From Gnetum montanum (taxonomy: Eukaryota > Streptophyta > Gnetopsida > Gnetales > Gnetaceae): a stretch of 64,000 nt of DNA. Positions 43,504-54,845 of this stretch are shown here, piece after piece (within the stretch, counting starts at the first letter, position 1; each line of letters opens with the position of its first letter). The notes below the pieces were generated by a model, which saw only the letters and a program-made list of their open reading frames with translations, did no database searches and was not told where the DNA came from. The stretch covers positions 146,510 to 210,509 of the forward strand of contig MNCI01010819.1 of NCBI GenBank assembly GCA_015680685.1, read 5' to 3'. Position numbers and translations under genes: made by a program.

Positions 43504-44592
43504 CAAGTGGAATTAGTAAATTTTTTTCTTTTTCTATGGTTTTACTATTTTTTATTTTCTAATTTTTCATCTTTTAATTTTTTGTTTTATCTTTTTGTGG
43601 GTAATCTCATCGGTGAATAAAATAATCATGTGACTAGTCGGTTGAAGTGTTGTTCTATGCTATCGAGTCACAAGGGACTAATTATTTGGACAATGAGCCC
43701 ACAACATCCACCCCATCCATTCTGTTAATAAGAGGTTCTACTCTAGGTATGATGATATTCTTGTTATCATTAAAACTTAAAGTAACCTTGTACTCATTAT
43801 GCCCAGAGTGAAGAGTGACAAACTAAGACGGAATGGCAAGGGTGTGACATCAAGGGGACTTGTGGACTCTCTTTGGTGACATCTGTAAGTGCTATCATGC
43901 TGCTTGGTTGTACTAAGATCCTTGTAGATCTAACAAAAAATGGGAGTAAGAGTTGTGATAAAGGCACTTCATAAAGGAACTCAATGCTATTATGGGGGGT
44001 CCCACTGGAAAGACATGCATCCATGCCTGAAGGTTGGTGGCTTCTCCATATCACTTTTGGGAAAGACAAAGCGCAAAAGTGACGAAAAGAAGAAAAAGAC
44101 AAGAAAAAAAAAGAGAGAAGAGAAAAAGAAAAGCAAAGGAAAAAGAATAATAAGAAATTAAGTACAAAAGAAAAGACCAAGAAAAACATGTCGTAGCCAA
44201 ATTTGAATCATTCCTCCCTTGCGTAAAACGCCAAGTGATCGTACACCTTGCTATCATGAGGCTCTTATGGTTGTCTGTTATTGGGATGAAACAATGTGAT
44301 GTCACTAATTAGAGGTATGGACTTGGTTTTGATCTTGGATTGAAAGGCTAATGGTACTTGAATCACACACAACACTTGGAATTCATTATGTCCAGGGTAA
44401 GTTACCTCACATCCCAATCTCTACAATCCCTTTTGTAATTCATCTCATCTCATAGTCCAAGTACTTCTAACTTGTGTCTTGTGTGGCATAGAATTCATAT
44501 CTCATCACGATGGTATTAACATGTGTGTGTTTTGTTGCACAGGTGCAGATTTCATTTAACCCTTTTAGTGCCTACGGACATTTCTAAGTGTG
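43504..44592 (+). other. 3' non-coding region of element E
   Basis: Short T-rich tract (43510-43600) after the PPT-like motif at 43476-43487, conserved sequence, and a purine-rich stretch (44065-44160) whose open frames are compositional. Confidence 0.65.
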
Positions 44593-44649
44593 GTTACGTA
44601 AGGGCATGATAGGTAGAAACTTGCTTTAGGGAGGAGCCACTTGCGTGAC
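44593..44649 (+). promoter_or_regulatory. Candidate structured RNA element in E
   Basis: Closing stem GTTACGTAAG (44593-44602) with CTTGCGTGAC (44640-44649), 10 bp with two G-U pairs; inner hairpin AGGT-AGAA-ACTT. Confidence 0.55.
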
Positions 44650-44899
44650 TTTTGTAATTTGTACTTATTGCACACCACCACATCATTTTATACCCTCTGA
44701 GTGCTCCATTGCCAAATCTATTCTTTCCTTTGTCATCATTTTATCAAATGTTTCTCAGAATTAGTACATGTTCTTTTTATGTGTCACCTAAACAGATCAT
44801 GTCCGACATTAAACTTTTAGGGCACCTTCCTTGAAAAATCTCTAACTCTAGAATCACACTAAGCAATGAATTAAACATTTATTAAAAGTAAAGAGTAAG

Positions 44900-44961
44900 G
44901 TATAAGATAACCAAATTTCTTTAAACAACCTTACGAACAATTGGTCCTTGTGTGATTACAA
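44900..44961 (+). other. Intron-like segment before mini-ORF3, element E
   Basis: 62 nt from TAAG|GTATAAG to the ATG at 44962; acceptor ACAA where M has ATAG. Confidence 0.4.
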
Positions 44962-45399
44962 ATGGTCCCTAAAAGAGGACAACAAGGAGAACCTTCTTAA
45001 GGTGCAACTAAATGCTCAAGAGGAGGTAGAGGCCAAGGACCTCCTGTAGAACATGCAAAGCAAGAGGCACAATCATTCACCATCCATTAGGAAACTCCTA
45101 TCACTACACAATCTGACCAAGAAAAAGGAGGAGAGGTTAGGGCTAGAGCTTATGAAGAGGAATAATGGCTATTTGTGGCATAGTATCTCAAGGCCAATCA
45201 GATGTTCCCACAACTGTCATGCCCATGGGAGGTGCTGACTCCATCAAATATTGGAACATTAGCATGGACAACACATGATCCCTTGACCGAAGAAGAAAAG
45301 CTTCAGGTGCTCCTCCAGAGACATCCATTTCCAAAGCTTGGAGCACAAGATAAGGGGGAGAGGCCCATGGAGGAGCCACCACTACCAAGAACCACATGA
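44962..45399 (+). pseudogene. Mini-ORF3 of element E
   Basis: 146 codons in one frame joining the ORF3 N-terminus (MVPKRGQQGEPS, GGRGQGPPVEHAKQEAQSF) to its C-terminus (ANQMFPQLSCPWEV, DPLTEEEKLQVLLQRH, GAQDKGERPMEEPPLPRTT), with a few stops. The whole conserved central domain and coiled coil are removed in frame (full ORF3 is about 900 codons). In-frame joining suggests that the ends of ORF3 matter, but decay makes this uncertain. Confidence 0.65.
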
Positions 45400-45567
45400 G
45401 TTCCAACAATTTTGCATTCTACACTCTATGTCTATGTCCCAATTTTATTTTGTTTAATTCCACACTGTCACATGCATAGATTCCTAGTAGTCAATATCCC
45501 ATACCTATCCACTATGTAATTAATTGCACTTGTTCTCATTTTGTTTGACTCAAGGATGAGTTGTTAC

Positions 45568-45582
45568 TTAGTCATGGGGGTA
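45568..45582 (+). promoter_or_regulatory. Polypurine tract of E
   Basis: TTAGTCATGGGGGTA directly before LTR sequence starting at 45583. Confidence 0.75.
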
Positions 45583-46719
45583 TGATGAAGCATCTAGTGG
45601 ATAACGTCGACTGGGCCATGTCAACAAAACCCCATCAATGCAGTCATGTCACCGTGACCCTGTTGACACATCTTTCCACGCATTGATGCTCATCGCACTT
45701 AGGCTAGCATAGACTTCAATTCCTATTGCTTATTAGTTTAATCAAGATTATTTTCCATTGTCTCTAGGAGTAGCCTAGTATTAGAAATCATATCATACAC
45801 CTCATTCTAGACTAAACCATAGGTGACAAAGCAAATACTAGTCTAGGTGGGAAGACAGCGAACTGCGATCAACATGTAACGAAGCCCCATCAATGCGGCC
45901 GCATCACCATGATCTCGTTGATACATCTTCCCATGCGTTGACGTGGCCTCATCAATGCAAAGTTCATTTTCTGCTATAAATATGTATGCACCCATTGCAT
46001 TTAGGAACCTTTTTATCAAGTTGTAGCAAAGCTCTTGTAGTTTTTTTTTGCAGGAGTTAGACTATTTTCCCAAGTGCATGCTCGCAATGTGAGGCTTGTA
46101 ATTGTACGGAACCTTTATTCGAGTGTGACATACTTGGACACGCACATGATCGGCAATAAAGATCAAGATTACTCCATCATTGTAGCATTCGCTTAGTTCT
46201 AATTGTTTAATTGTTATTGTTATTTATTATTTTCTTAGTTAATATTTCTTTACCATCATTTACTATTCCTGTTGTTAAATGTGGAATGAGTACGACTTAA
46301 TCTTGAACATTGAAGTGTAACTACTTGGTAACCCAGTAGCATATCTAGGAGCGCTCAAGTAATGTGTGCTTGGTAATCCCAAAAGTAGTACATGAGGTCC
46401 AAGATGTGTACAAATGAATAAGGATGGATGCTCATCACACTTAGGCTAGCTTAGACTTCAATTCCTATTGCTTATTAGTTTAATCAAGATTATTTTCCAT
46501 TGTCTCTAGGAGTAGCCAGGTGTTAGAAATCATATCCTACACCTCATTCTGGACTAAACCATACGTGACAAAGCAAATACTAGTCTAGGTGGGAAGATGG
46601 TGAACTGCAATTAACGTGTAACTATTTAGAAATAACAACTAGTCCATCTACGAAGCTTGACCGGATCATATGTACACACTCGTATTCATATGGTTTAATG
46701 TAGGGATACCTCGCCACTC
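45583..46719 (+). repeat. Chimeric forward LTR at the 3' side of E
   Basis: 45583-45880 is the deleted LTR form. At 45880/45881 it switches to a fuller LTR (GAAGCCCCATCAATGCGG...) with GCGTTGACGTGG, a TATAAATA box near 45978, AATAAA near 46155 and a U5 ending in CTCGCCACTC without the final ATCA. A recombination product of two LTR forms. Confidence 0.75.
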
Positions 46720-47236
46720 TTGCGGGCATGCACTTGGGAAAATCGTCTAACTCCTGTAGAAACAAACTGTAAGAGCTTCGCTACAACTTGACAACAAGGT
46801 TCCTTAATGCAATGGGTACATGCATATTTATAGTAGAATATGAACTCTGAGGTACCCCTACACTCAACCATACAAATACAAGCATGTACGCACGATCTAG
46901 TTGAGCTCTACAGATAGACTAGTTGTGGTATCTAGATAGTTACACATTGATCGCAGTTTGTTGTCTTCCCACCTGGACTAGCATTTGGTTTGTCACATAT
47001 GGTTTAGTCCAGAATGAGGTGTATGATATGATTTCTAACACTACGCTACTCCTAGAGACAATGGAAAATAATCTTCATTAGACTAATAAGCAATAGGAAT
47101 TAAAGTCTATGTTAGCCTAAGTGCGATGAGCGTCAACGCGTGGAAAGATGCAATGATGGGGTCACGGTGATGCAGCCGCGTTGACGGGGCTTCGTCGACA
47201 CGGCCCAATCGATGCTGTCCACCAAATGCTTCATCA
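46720..47236 (-). repeat. Inverted LTR pieces at the right end of composite E
   Basis: 46720 to about 46850 is an inverted piece around TATA and R. About 46857-47236 is an inverted deleted-form LTR ending in GCTTCATCA. With the forward LTR before it this makes a large imperfect palindrome centred near 46720. Confidence 0.75.
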
Positions 47237-47241
47237 CCAAT

Positions 47242-49252
47242 CTAGCACAACTCTATTTTATGGAGATTTAAAGGTGATTCAAGGAGAAGAGGGTAGGGAA
47301 GTTGACACTTCCATTTCCTTGCCTAATCAGGAAGCTATGTAAATGTGTTGGAATCCAAGAATACACTAATGACGTCCTCTAGAAGGCAGAGAATGCCTCA
47401 TATGCTAGGATGCTTAAACCTGTACCATCAAAGAAAGATTAAGTGGAGGAAGAAATAGAAGCTAGGGAAACCACACAGACTGAACAACAATAGCAAGAAG
47501 GTCTTAGTGGTCAGCAATAGTAAGTTCCACCATCGCTGTTGTAGGACTACAGACCATCAATAAGTCATCTGTAACAAATTATAGAAACTATTAGTTGGGG
47601 ACCAAGGAAGGAGGCCAATCTCTATAGAGTTATTGATAATGCCATCTAGCCCATAGTTTCTATAGACCCTGTAAGTGGATAGATCTCATTGTAGTCCAGA
47701 GAAGAGGCCCAATGGCACAACAGATCTTTAGGAACATTACATCATACCAAGTGGTGCTAGAAATTGGAGAAGGAGCCACAATTGCGGTAGTGCAACACCA
47801 AGATGCAATGGGATCCACAAACATGATCATAGATTACATTAAAGAATCCTTTAATGTACCTATTGTGCCACCAATGGATTTAACTAGAGCTAAGGATGCT
47901 TAGATGCTAAATGAAACCTCAATTACTCCTATGGATCATGAAGATGTGCTAGATCAACTGTTGTAGATTGAAAAGGTGATGACAACACTTTCTGACATCC
48001 CAAGTGATGTCACTGTAGTGCAATTAGAGATTATTGCAATCAAAGGCAAGCTGGTCATGGTAAAGACCAGGGCAAAGCATGCAGAAGCTAAAATTCTGAG
48101 ATTACAAGAAGAGCTCATGACCTTGAGGGCAGAACATAAAGATCTAACTTAATTTATTGTGCCTAACTAGCTGGAACAATTTAGAATAGAGCAAATCAAT
48201 CACCTGATTAAGCAAAGCAAGCAAATGGAGAATGAGAAGAAGAAAGTAGTGTGGAATTCCTCATTAGTAGAAACACAAGTGTATGCATATGCTAAGGCAC
48301 TCATCATAGCACAAGAAGAAAACACATAGCTCACTGCTAATAACAGTAGCTTAACCAACATTGAAAAGTAAAAGAACATCCTAGAAGAAAGCATCCATTA
48401 GTTGAGAAAGTAACTAATGAGGGTTAACCAAGACATAAGCTACTTAATAAGAAAGAATAGAACCCTCTCAATAGAGGAGGTATGCATGATTAGACAAAAA
48501 TTAGCCATTGAGATTAGCATGTGGTAGAACGAAGCTAAGAAGCATGAATGGCTTAAGGAACAATTTCATGATTAGGTGGGGATGTATAAAAAAATCAATG
48601 AGAAAGATATCTAGATGGCAAAGGCTAGAATCAATGCCATATTAGCATAAAATCTAGATTGACAGCCCATCTTACACAGTTATGCCCATGTCCACCTAGC
48701 AAAAGTTAAGAATAAAGACATGCAGATAGAGGATTTAAAAGAGTACATGGGATTAGCTAACCTTTGTTATGCTAACTTAGCCATGTTAACAGCAAGCAGG
48801 CCTAGAAATGAACTGGAACAATAAGTGGTAGCCATGTATGCACTGTATGAGAATGCGTTTGTAGATCACAAAGATACCTTACAAAAATGTCATGTGGAAA
48901 ATTTTGAGCTAGGAGTAGTAAAGGCTAGCTACTAGGGGTAGAAAGATGTTACAACGAACCTATCTAGAAGACTGTCAAATTACCATGAATTACAAGCAAA
49001 GGTCAAGGCATCTAAAGAAGAGAGGAGATAGTTTGCAACATGGTATGTCAAAGCTAATCAAATACTCCCGCAGCTGCCATGTTGTGGGATGTACTTACTT
49101 CATCACATATTACACAACAAGCATGGATGATACATGATCCAAGAACAAAAAAGGAGAAACTTCAGACACTCTTAAACAGATACAAATTCCAAAAGCTTGA
49201 TGATAAGGGAAAGTAACCAATGCAGGATCCACCACCACCAAGAACTACATAA
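47242..49252 (+). pseudogene. ORF3 of element H, C-terminal part
   Basis: Continues ORF3: LAQLYFMEI, GKLTLPFPCLIRKLC, EYTNDVL, then a long Glu/Lys/Gln-rich region likely to form coiled coil (about 47900-48960) and the conserved tail RTKKEKLQ-like, MQDPPPPRTT, TAA at 49250-49252. Many stops and frame changes. Confidence 0.7.
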
Positions 49253-49448
49253 GCTACATCGAGATTCATCAAGTTTTATTTTTTGTTAAAGTTGTCCTAT
49301 CATGTCTTATGTCATTTTTGTAAAACACCACTACGACATAAGGTATCATGTAAATAGTGTCATTTAAATCTACCTTCTAATTTTGTAAGAAACTCTATCC
49401 TCATTTTGTTTTAACTCAAGGACGAGTTTTCAGTTAGTCGTGGGGGTA

Positions 49449-49667
49449 TGATAAAGTCAAGTTTTTCAAGGACTATAATATCGAATATACAATATCATAG
49501 CTCCGATATCATAGCACTAGCTACGTTGTTGTATATGCGATATCGCGTGATGTGTGCCAACCTATAAATACAACAATTAGATGCATGGATCCACAATAGA
49601 TTTTATTACACAGTAGCATAACTCTTTTATTTTGTTTTTGCAATTTTAGTTCTAAGTGCTTAGCAGT
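49449..49667 (+). repeat. 3' LTR of element H, first part
   Basis: Starts TGATAAAG after GTCGTGGGGGTA. U3 has TCCGATATCATAG and GCGATATCGCG (49506-49546), then TATAAATA near 49564. Cut by the inverted LTR of M at 49668. Confidence 0.8.
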
Positions 49668-50482
49668 TGATGAGTGGCTAAGTACCCCTACACTCAACCA
49701 TATGAATACGAGCGTTCATGCACGATCCAGTCAAACTCTGCAAACAAGCTAGTTGTCGTATCTAGATAGTTACTCATTGATTGCAATTCGTTCTCTTCCC
49801 ACTTGGACTAGTATTTGCTTTGCCATGTATGGTTTAGTTCAGAGTGAGGTGTATGATGTGGTCCTAGACTAGTGCTACTCCTAGAGGCAATGGAAAGTAA
49901 CTTTGATTAAGCTAAGAGGGAAAGAGTGAAGAGATTCTAAGCTAACCTAAGTGCGATGAGCATTCGTCCCTTAATCATCCATACACATCTTGGACCTCAT
50001 GTACTACTACCGGGATTACCAAGCACATGTCCTAGGTACGCTACTAGGATACCATGTAGTCACACTTAAATGCTCATGATTAAGTCATACTCATTTCGCG
50101 TTTAATAACAAGGATAGGAGAGGAAGGTAAAGAGATATTAAGTAAGAAAGTAATAAATAATAGTTAAACTAAGTGAATTCTGCAATGATTAAGTAATTTC
50201 AATATTTATTGCCGATCATGTGCATGTCCAAGTACGTCACACTCGAATAAAGGTTCCATACAATTACAATCATCACACTACAGGCATGCACTGGGGAAAG
50301 GGTTGAGAGGAATTGAAAACTAACAAAAAGATCCTACTCTAACACTACTTTTTCTATGACTCTCCTTTGTACCCAATTGTGTATTTATAGGCTCACACAG
50401 GAACCACGATATCGTGTATCCAATATCGCTAGTGAGGCCGCGATATCACGTACCCGATATCAAGGGTCCAATATCAAGGGTC
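49668..50482 (-). repeat. Outer LTR copy of M
   Basis: Inverted LTR from TGATGAGTGG to U3 palindromes (ACGATATCGT, GCGATATCAC, CCGATATC, about 50405-50470). It ends in a 44-bp chimeric stretch (50483-50526) with the M internal-promoter TATA sequence instead of the LTR start. Confidence 0.75.
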
Positions 50483-50526
50483 TGGTATATATAGTTTTTT
50501 ATGGATGCATGTAAAATGATGATATC

Positions 50527-51335
50527 GAGGTACCCCTACACTTAACCATACGAATATGAGCATTCACGCATGATCCGGTCAAACTCCACAAATGAGCTAG
50601 TTGTGGTATCTAGATAGTTACTCATTGATCGCAGTTCATTGTCTTCCCACTTCGACTAGTATTTGCTTTGCCACGTATGGTTTAGTCCAGAGTGAGGTGT
50701 ATCATGTGGTCCTAGACTAGTGCTACTCCTAGAGGCAATGGAAAGTAACTTTGATTAAGCTAAGAGGAAAAGAGTGAAGAGAGTCTAAGCTAGCCTAAGT
50801 GCGATGAGAATCTGTCCCTTAATCATCTATACAGATCTTGGACCTCATGTACTACTGTTGGGATTACCAAACGCATGTCCTAGGTATGCTACTGGGATAC
50901 CAAGTAGTCACACTTAAATGCTCGTGATTCCGCATTTAATAACAGGGATAGGAGAGGAAGGTAAAGAGATATTAAGTAAGAAAGCAATAAATAACAGTTA
51001 AACTAAGTGAATGTTGCAATGATGAAGTAATCTCAATCTTTATTGCCAATCATGTGCATGTCCAAGTATGTCACACTTGAATAAAGGTTCTGTATAATTA
51101 CAATCATCACACTATGGGCATGCATTGGGGTAAGGGTTGAGAGGAATTGAAAACTGACAAAAAGATCCTACTCTAACACTACTTTTTCTATGACTCTCCC
51201 GTGCATCCAATTTTGTATTTATAGGCTCACATAGGAACCACAATATCATGTATCTGATATTTCTAGTGAGGCCGCGATATCGCGTACCCGATATCGAGGG
51301 TCTGATATCAAAGCCTAACAAATCATGGTTCATCA
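50527..51335 (-). repeat. Inner LTR copy of M (next to the PPT)
   Basis: Inverted LTR, U3 start TGATGAAC at 51335. Palindromes GCGATATCGCG, CCGATATCG and TGATATCA at about 51270-51310; TATA on the minus strand near 51220. It lacks about 11 bp at its U5 end, where it joins the chimeric stretch. Confidence 0.8.
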
Positions 51336-51523
51336 TACCCCCATGACTAAATGAAAACTCGTCCTCGAGTTGACGAAATGAGAACAAGCCCCATTGATTA
51401 CATAATGGATAGGTATGGGATTATTGACTAACTAGGAACTTATTCATGCCATAGTAGAGGATTGCATACAACAAAATTGGGACACAAACACAAAATTACA
51501 AAAGTACAAAACTTTGTTGAAAC

Positions 51524-54251
51524 TCATGTGATTCCAAGTGTTGGTGGTTCCTCCATGGGTTGCTTCCCCTTATCTTGTGCTCCAGTTTTTGGAATTTGAT
51601 GACTCTGAAGGAGTGCCTAGAGCTTTTCCTCTTTTGTTCGGGGGTCTTGTGCCATCCATGCTGATGCTCTAATGTTTGATGAAGTCGGCACCTCCCATGG
51701 ACACAGTAGTTGTGGGAACATTTGATTTGCTTTGACATATTAGGGCACAAATAGTCGTCGTTCCTACTTGTAGGCTATGGCTTTATCCTTGTATTTCTAG
51801 TAATCTGTAAGCCATCAAGCCAAGTCTACTATGACATCTTTTTGTTCCTAGTAGTTGGTTTTAACCACCTCTAACTTAGAATTTTCCACTTCTAAATATT
51901 GCAGCATCTTCTTGTGCTCTGCAAATTCTGTTTCATATTTTGTGTAGGTGGTAGCTACCTGCTTCTCCAGCTCTATTCTTTGGTGTCCTACCATTAACAT
52001 GGCTAAATTGGCATACTACAGGTTTGCCAATTCCATGTACTCTGTAAGATCTTGTATCTGTAGGTATTGGCTTTTGAGCTCTGCTTGGTGGACGAATGCA
52101 TAGGTGTCTAGTATGATCCACCAATCAGCGTGTTAAGCACTAAAGGTGTTAATGTGTGCCTTGGCCATATGGATATCTTTTTTGATGACTTACTTATACA
52201 TCCCCACCTGATCTCTAAAGTGCTCCTTTAGTTTCTCATGTTGCTTGGCCTCGTTTTGCCATGCACTTATTTCAATTGCCATCTTTTGATGGATTGTGCG
52301 TACCTCCTCCATTGAGAGTATTCGATTCTCTTTGGCCAAGCAATTCATGTCCTGGTTGACCCTGACTAACTATTCTCGTAACCGATAAAAATTCTCTTCA
52401 AGAATATTCTTTTGTTTCTCCACAGCGGTCAACCAATGATTGTCTACAGCAAGCTGTTTATTCTCTTCTTACAAGGCCTTGAGTGCTTTGGCATGCGCAT
52501 ATGTCTACACTTGTGCCTTGGAAGCATCCCAATTAGCCTTCTCTTTCTCCTCTGTTACTCTTTTATTTTTTGCTAATAATTTAGTAAGTTGCTTTATCCT
52601 GAAAGATTCTAGTTGGTCTGCAAGGATGAATTGAGATGGATCCCGTTATGCAGCTTGCAAGGTGATGAGCCTTTCCTGGAGTCTTTCCAACTCTGCCTCT
52701 GCATGCTCGGCCTTGATCTCTGCTATGACCAACTTCCCTTTGGTGGAGATGAGATCTAGTTAAGTTGCTGTGACATCTTGTGGGATGTCAAACAAGGACA
52801 TCATCACTTGTCCTGTCTGTAGCAACTGATCGAGAACATCCTCATGCTTCACAGGAGTCATTGAGGGACTGACCAAAGTTTGAGCATCACGTGCTCTTGT
52901 GAAATTCATCGGTGACCACTTCTATGGCTCCTATTACATCTTAGTGCTGCATGACCACGACTGTGGCACCTTCACTCATTTCCAATTACACTTGAAAGGA
53001 TGTAGCATTTCCTGAGATCTGTTATGACCAGTGTGTCTCCCCACCTACTGTTTCAATGGACACTTTGCCCCATGTGCGATCTATGGAAACCGTGGGTTGT
53101 ATGGCATCGTTGATGACCCGGAAGAGATTGGCATCATCACGACTTCCCCAACTAACCATCTTAATGATGGCCTTGAGATGGCTCATCAACGGTCAATAAT
53201 CTTGTAGTGGTGGCAGCGGTTGGTCTCTCTAGCCTGTGTTGGGCCCCACTTCTTGCTGTTGACTAGGCCCTATAGTTTGAATTACCATGGGCCCCACCGT
53301 TTATTCTTGTTTCGACTCCAGTGTCTTACCAGCACTTTTTCTTGGGGTTAGTGGCTTCAGTAATTTTGCAAATGAAGCATTTTGGGCTCTTCTGGGGACG
53401 TCATTGGTGTACCCCAAAATTCTAGCATGTCGGCATAGCCTCCTGATGAGACAAGGAAAGGGCAATGCGAATTTCCCTATCTTGGGTTCCTCAAACCGCC
53501 TCAAAATCTCCATGAGATACAAATGGGGTAGGTTGGCATTTACCTTGCCCATCAATATCACACTTCCTTTGGCCTCATACGTTGAGATTCTATTTAATCC
53601 TTACATGGGGAAGATATGATTAGTACCAATCTTGAAATAGATCTTTTCCTCTAGGGTCAACTCTCCATACACATTGTCTTCCTTATCGTATGCCCTTTTC
53701 AACCAGATTTTTCGTGCATCAGCATCAGAGCAAGTGGGTAGGTGAGCAACTTTTGGCCCTGTATTCGGAAGATTCAACACTTTTGAAATGGCCTTGGTAG
53801 AGAAATCTACAGAAACACCACCAATATCAATTGTCGTTCCCTCTTCTTTATTGTGCCAAAATTGGTACATCTCTCCTAGGTACCAGGCACCATTTTCAAA
53901 AAGGGCAGGCCATAATGGGGACCCTTTGAGTTGGTCCATAAGTGCTTTAGGAGCGAACTCCGTGAAACATCCAAAGTTAAGTTCTATGATCACGGGTGCT
54001 AACGTGGACCTTTCATGGATCACCTAAACACATTTTGGAAACAATGTGAGACGTTGTCCTTGTTCAGGTGCTTCAACAGCTCCTCTTTCAGCCTGTCCCG
54101 ATTGCACAGTAACAGGAGGCTCTTAATGGATGTTAAATGATTGTGCCTCCTGTTCTACATGTTCCTTGAGAGACGCCTGGCCTCTGCCTCTCCTTGGTCA
54201 TTTGGATGCACCTTGAGAGGGTTCTCCTTGCTGTCCACGTTTAGGGGTCAT
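51524..54251 (-). pseudogene. ORF3 of element M (best preserved copy)
   Basis: Start MTPKRGQQGEPSQGA at 54249-54251, end PPTLGIT-stop at 51524. The N-terminal domain is nearly open (IELNFGCFTEFAPKALMDQL, PLWPALFENGAWYLGEMYQF, STKAISKVLNLPN, TLEEKIYFKIGTNHIFPM), followed by SVILMGKVNANLPHLYLMEI, RHARILGYTNDVPRRAQNAS, KPLTPRKSAGKT, a coiled-coil region (RILSMEEVRTIHQKMAIEIS) and the tail EEKLQALLQ-like, GAQDKGKQPMEEPP. About 909 codons with at least one frameshift and around 20 stops. An Athila-type extra ORF of unknown function; no transmembrane segment seen in the parts read. Confidence 0.78.
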
Positions 54252-54307
54252 CTATAATCACACGGGGCCATCTATTAGTAAGGTTACTTACAAAGTTTGA
54301 TTTATAC
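54252..54307 (-). other. Intron-like segment before ORF3, element M
   Basis: 56 nt, donor TAAG|GTATAA, branch-like TTACTAAT, acceptor GTGATTATAG| directly before the ATG: all three splice signals are kept. Confidence 0.45.
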
Positions 54308-54639
54308 CTTACTTCTTGCCTTTAATGAATTCGTTTCTTGTTTCATGTGATCCAGAGTTAGGAAATTTTATGAAAATGTCCCCTAAAAGGTTTGATATTG
54401 GACCCAATTTGATTAGGTGGTTCCAAAAATTAATTCCCCTAGTATGAGTGAAGAGATAAAGTTGATTTGGCAACATGTTTAACATTTTTTCCATCCTTTA
54501 CCCTTTATGATATCCTTCAGGCTATGACGAATTTTGGAAAAATCATGCATGACTTGGAGTGTACCCTTACCCCACAACTAAGTTGAACAATTCGGGTTCA
54601 GATGGGTTCAATCGGAATGGGAATCGGAGCATTAACGAA

Positions 54640-54845
54640 CAAGTTATGGATGCTGGAACGAGAGGCACACAAGTTAGCAAGTTCATGGAGAAAAATTTGA
54701 ACAACTCCCCTCATGTGAATAGTGTAAAATGATGTTGACATGTGCAGGCGGCCCATATATATAGTTTTTTATGGATGCAATATTGCGTACCCACTAGCAC
54801 GGACCTCGCGTTGGACCCGATATCAGGTACCCAATATCGCAGCCC
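54640..54845 (-). promoter_or_regulatory. Candidate internal promoter upstream of ORF3, element M
   Basis: Minus strand: GCGATATTGG (54831-54840), GATATCGG (54817-54824), palindrome GCAATATTGC (54777-54786), then a TATATATA box (about 54754-54763) and CCATAACTTG about 110 bp further. This is the same order as the LTR U3 (palindromes, then TATA) but about 510 bp before ORF3. Confidence 0.5.

Larger units (their letters stand above)
40645..47236. mobile_element. Composite insertion E in ORF3 of H, with inverted LTR ends
   Basis: Flanked by CCAAT (40640-40644) and CCAAT (47237-47241), and ORF3 of H reads straight across when it is removed. The left end is an LTR start (TGATGAAGCATC); the right end is the same LTR start inverted (ending GCTTCATCA). 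Inside: a forward gag-only element, then LTR pieces in both orientations (45583-47236). A normal insertion would have direct LTRs, so this is an unusual integration or later rearrangement. Confidence 0.8.
24363..49667 (+). mobile_element. Element H: gag-PR-ORF3 element opened by D and E
   Basis: 5' LTR 24363-25244, PBS, gag-PR to 28562, then element D; resumes about 37586-40644 (non-coding, ORF3 start), then composite E; resumes 47237 (rest of ORF3), PPT, and 3' LTR from 49449, cut by element M at 49667. The ORF3 reading joins exactly across E. RT and integrase are absent: either never present or lost where D entered. The left flank of the insertion is ATAAC (24358-24362); the right end is not in view. 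Confidence 0.8.

Noticed and set aside
43940-44189. Lys/Glu- or Phe/Ser-rich frames at the purine-rich stretch of E
   Set aside because: Low-complexity composition; the region is non-coding in all related elements.
53301-54027. Plus-strand frames opposite ORF3 of M
   Set aside because: Shadows of the minus-strand ORF3, whose sequence is conserved in H and element 2.
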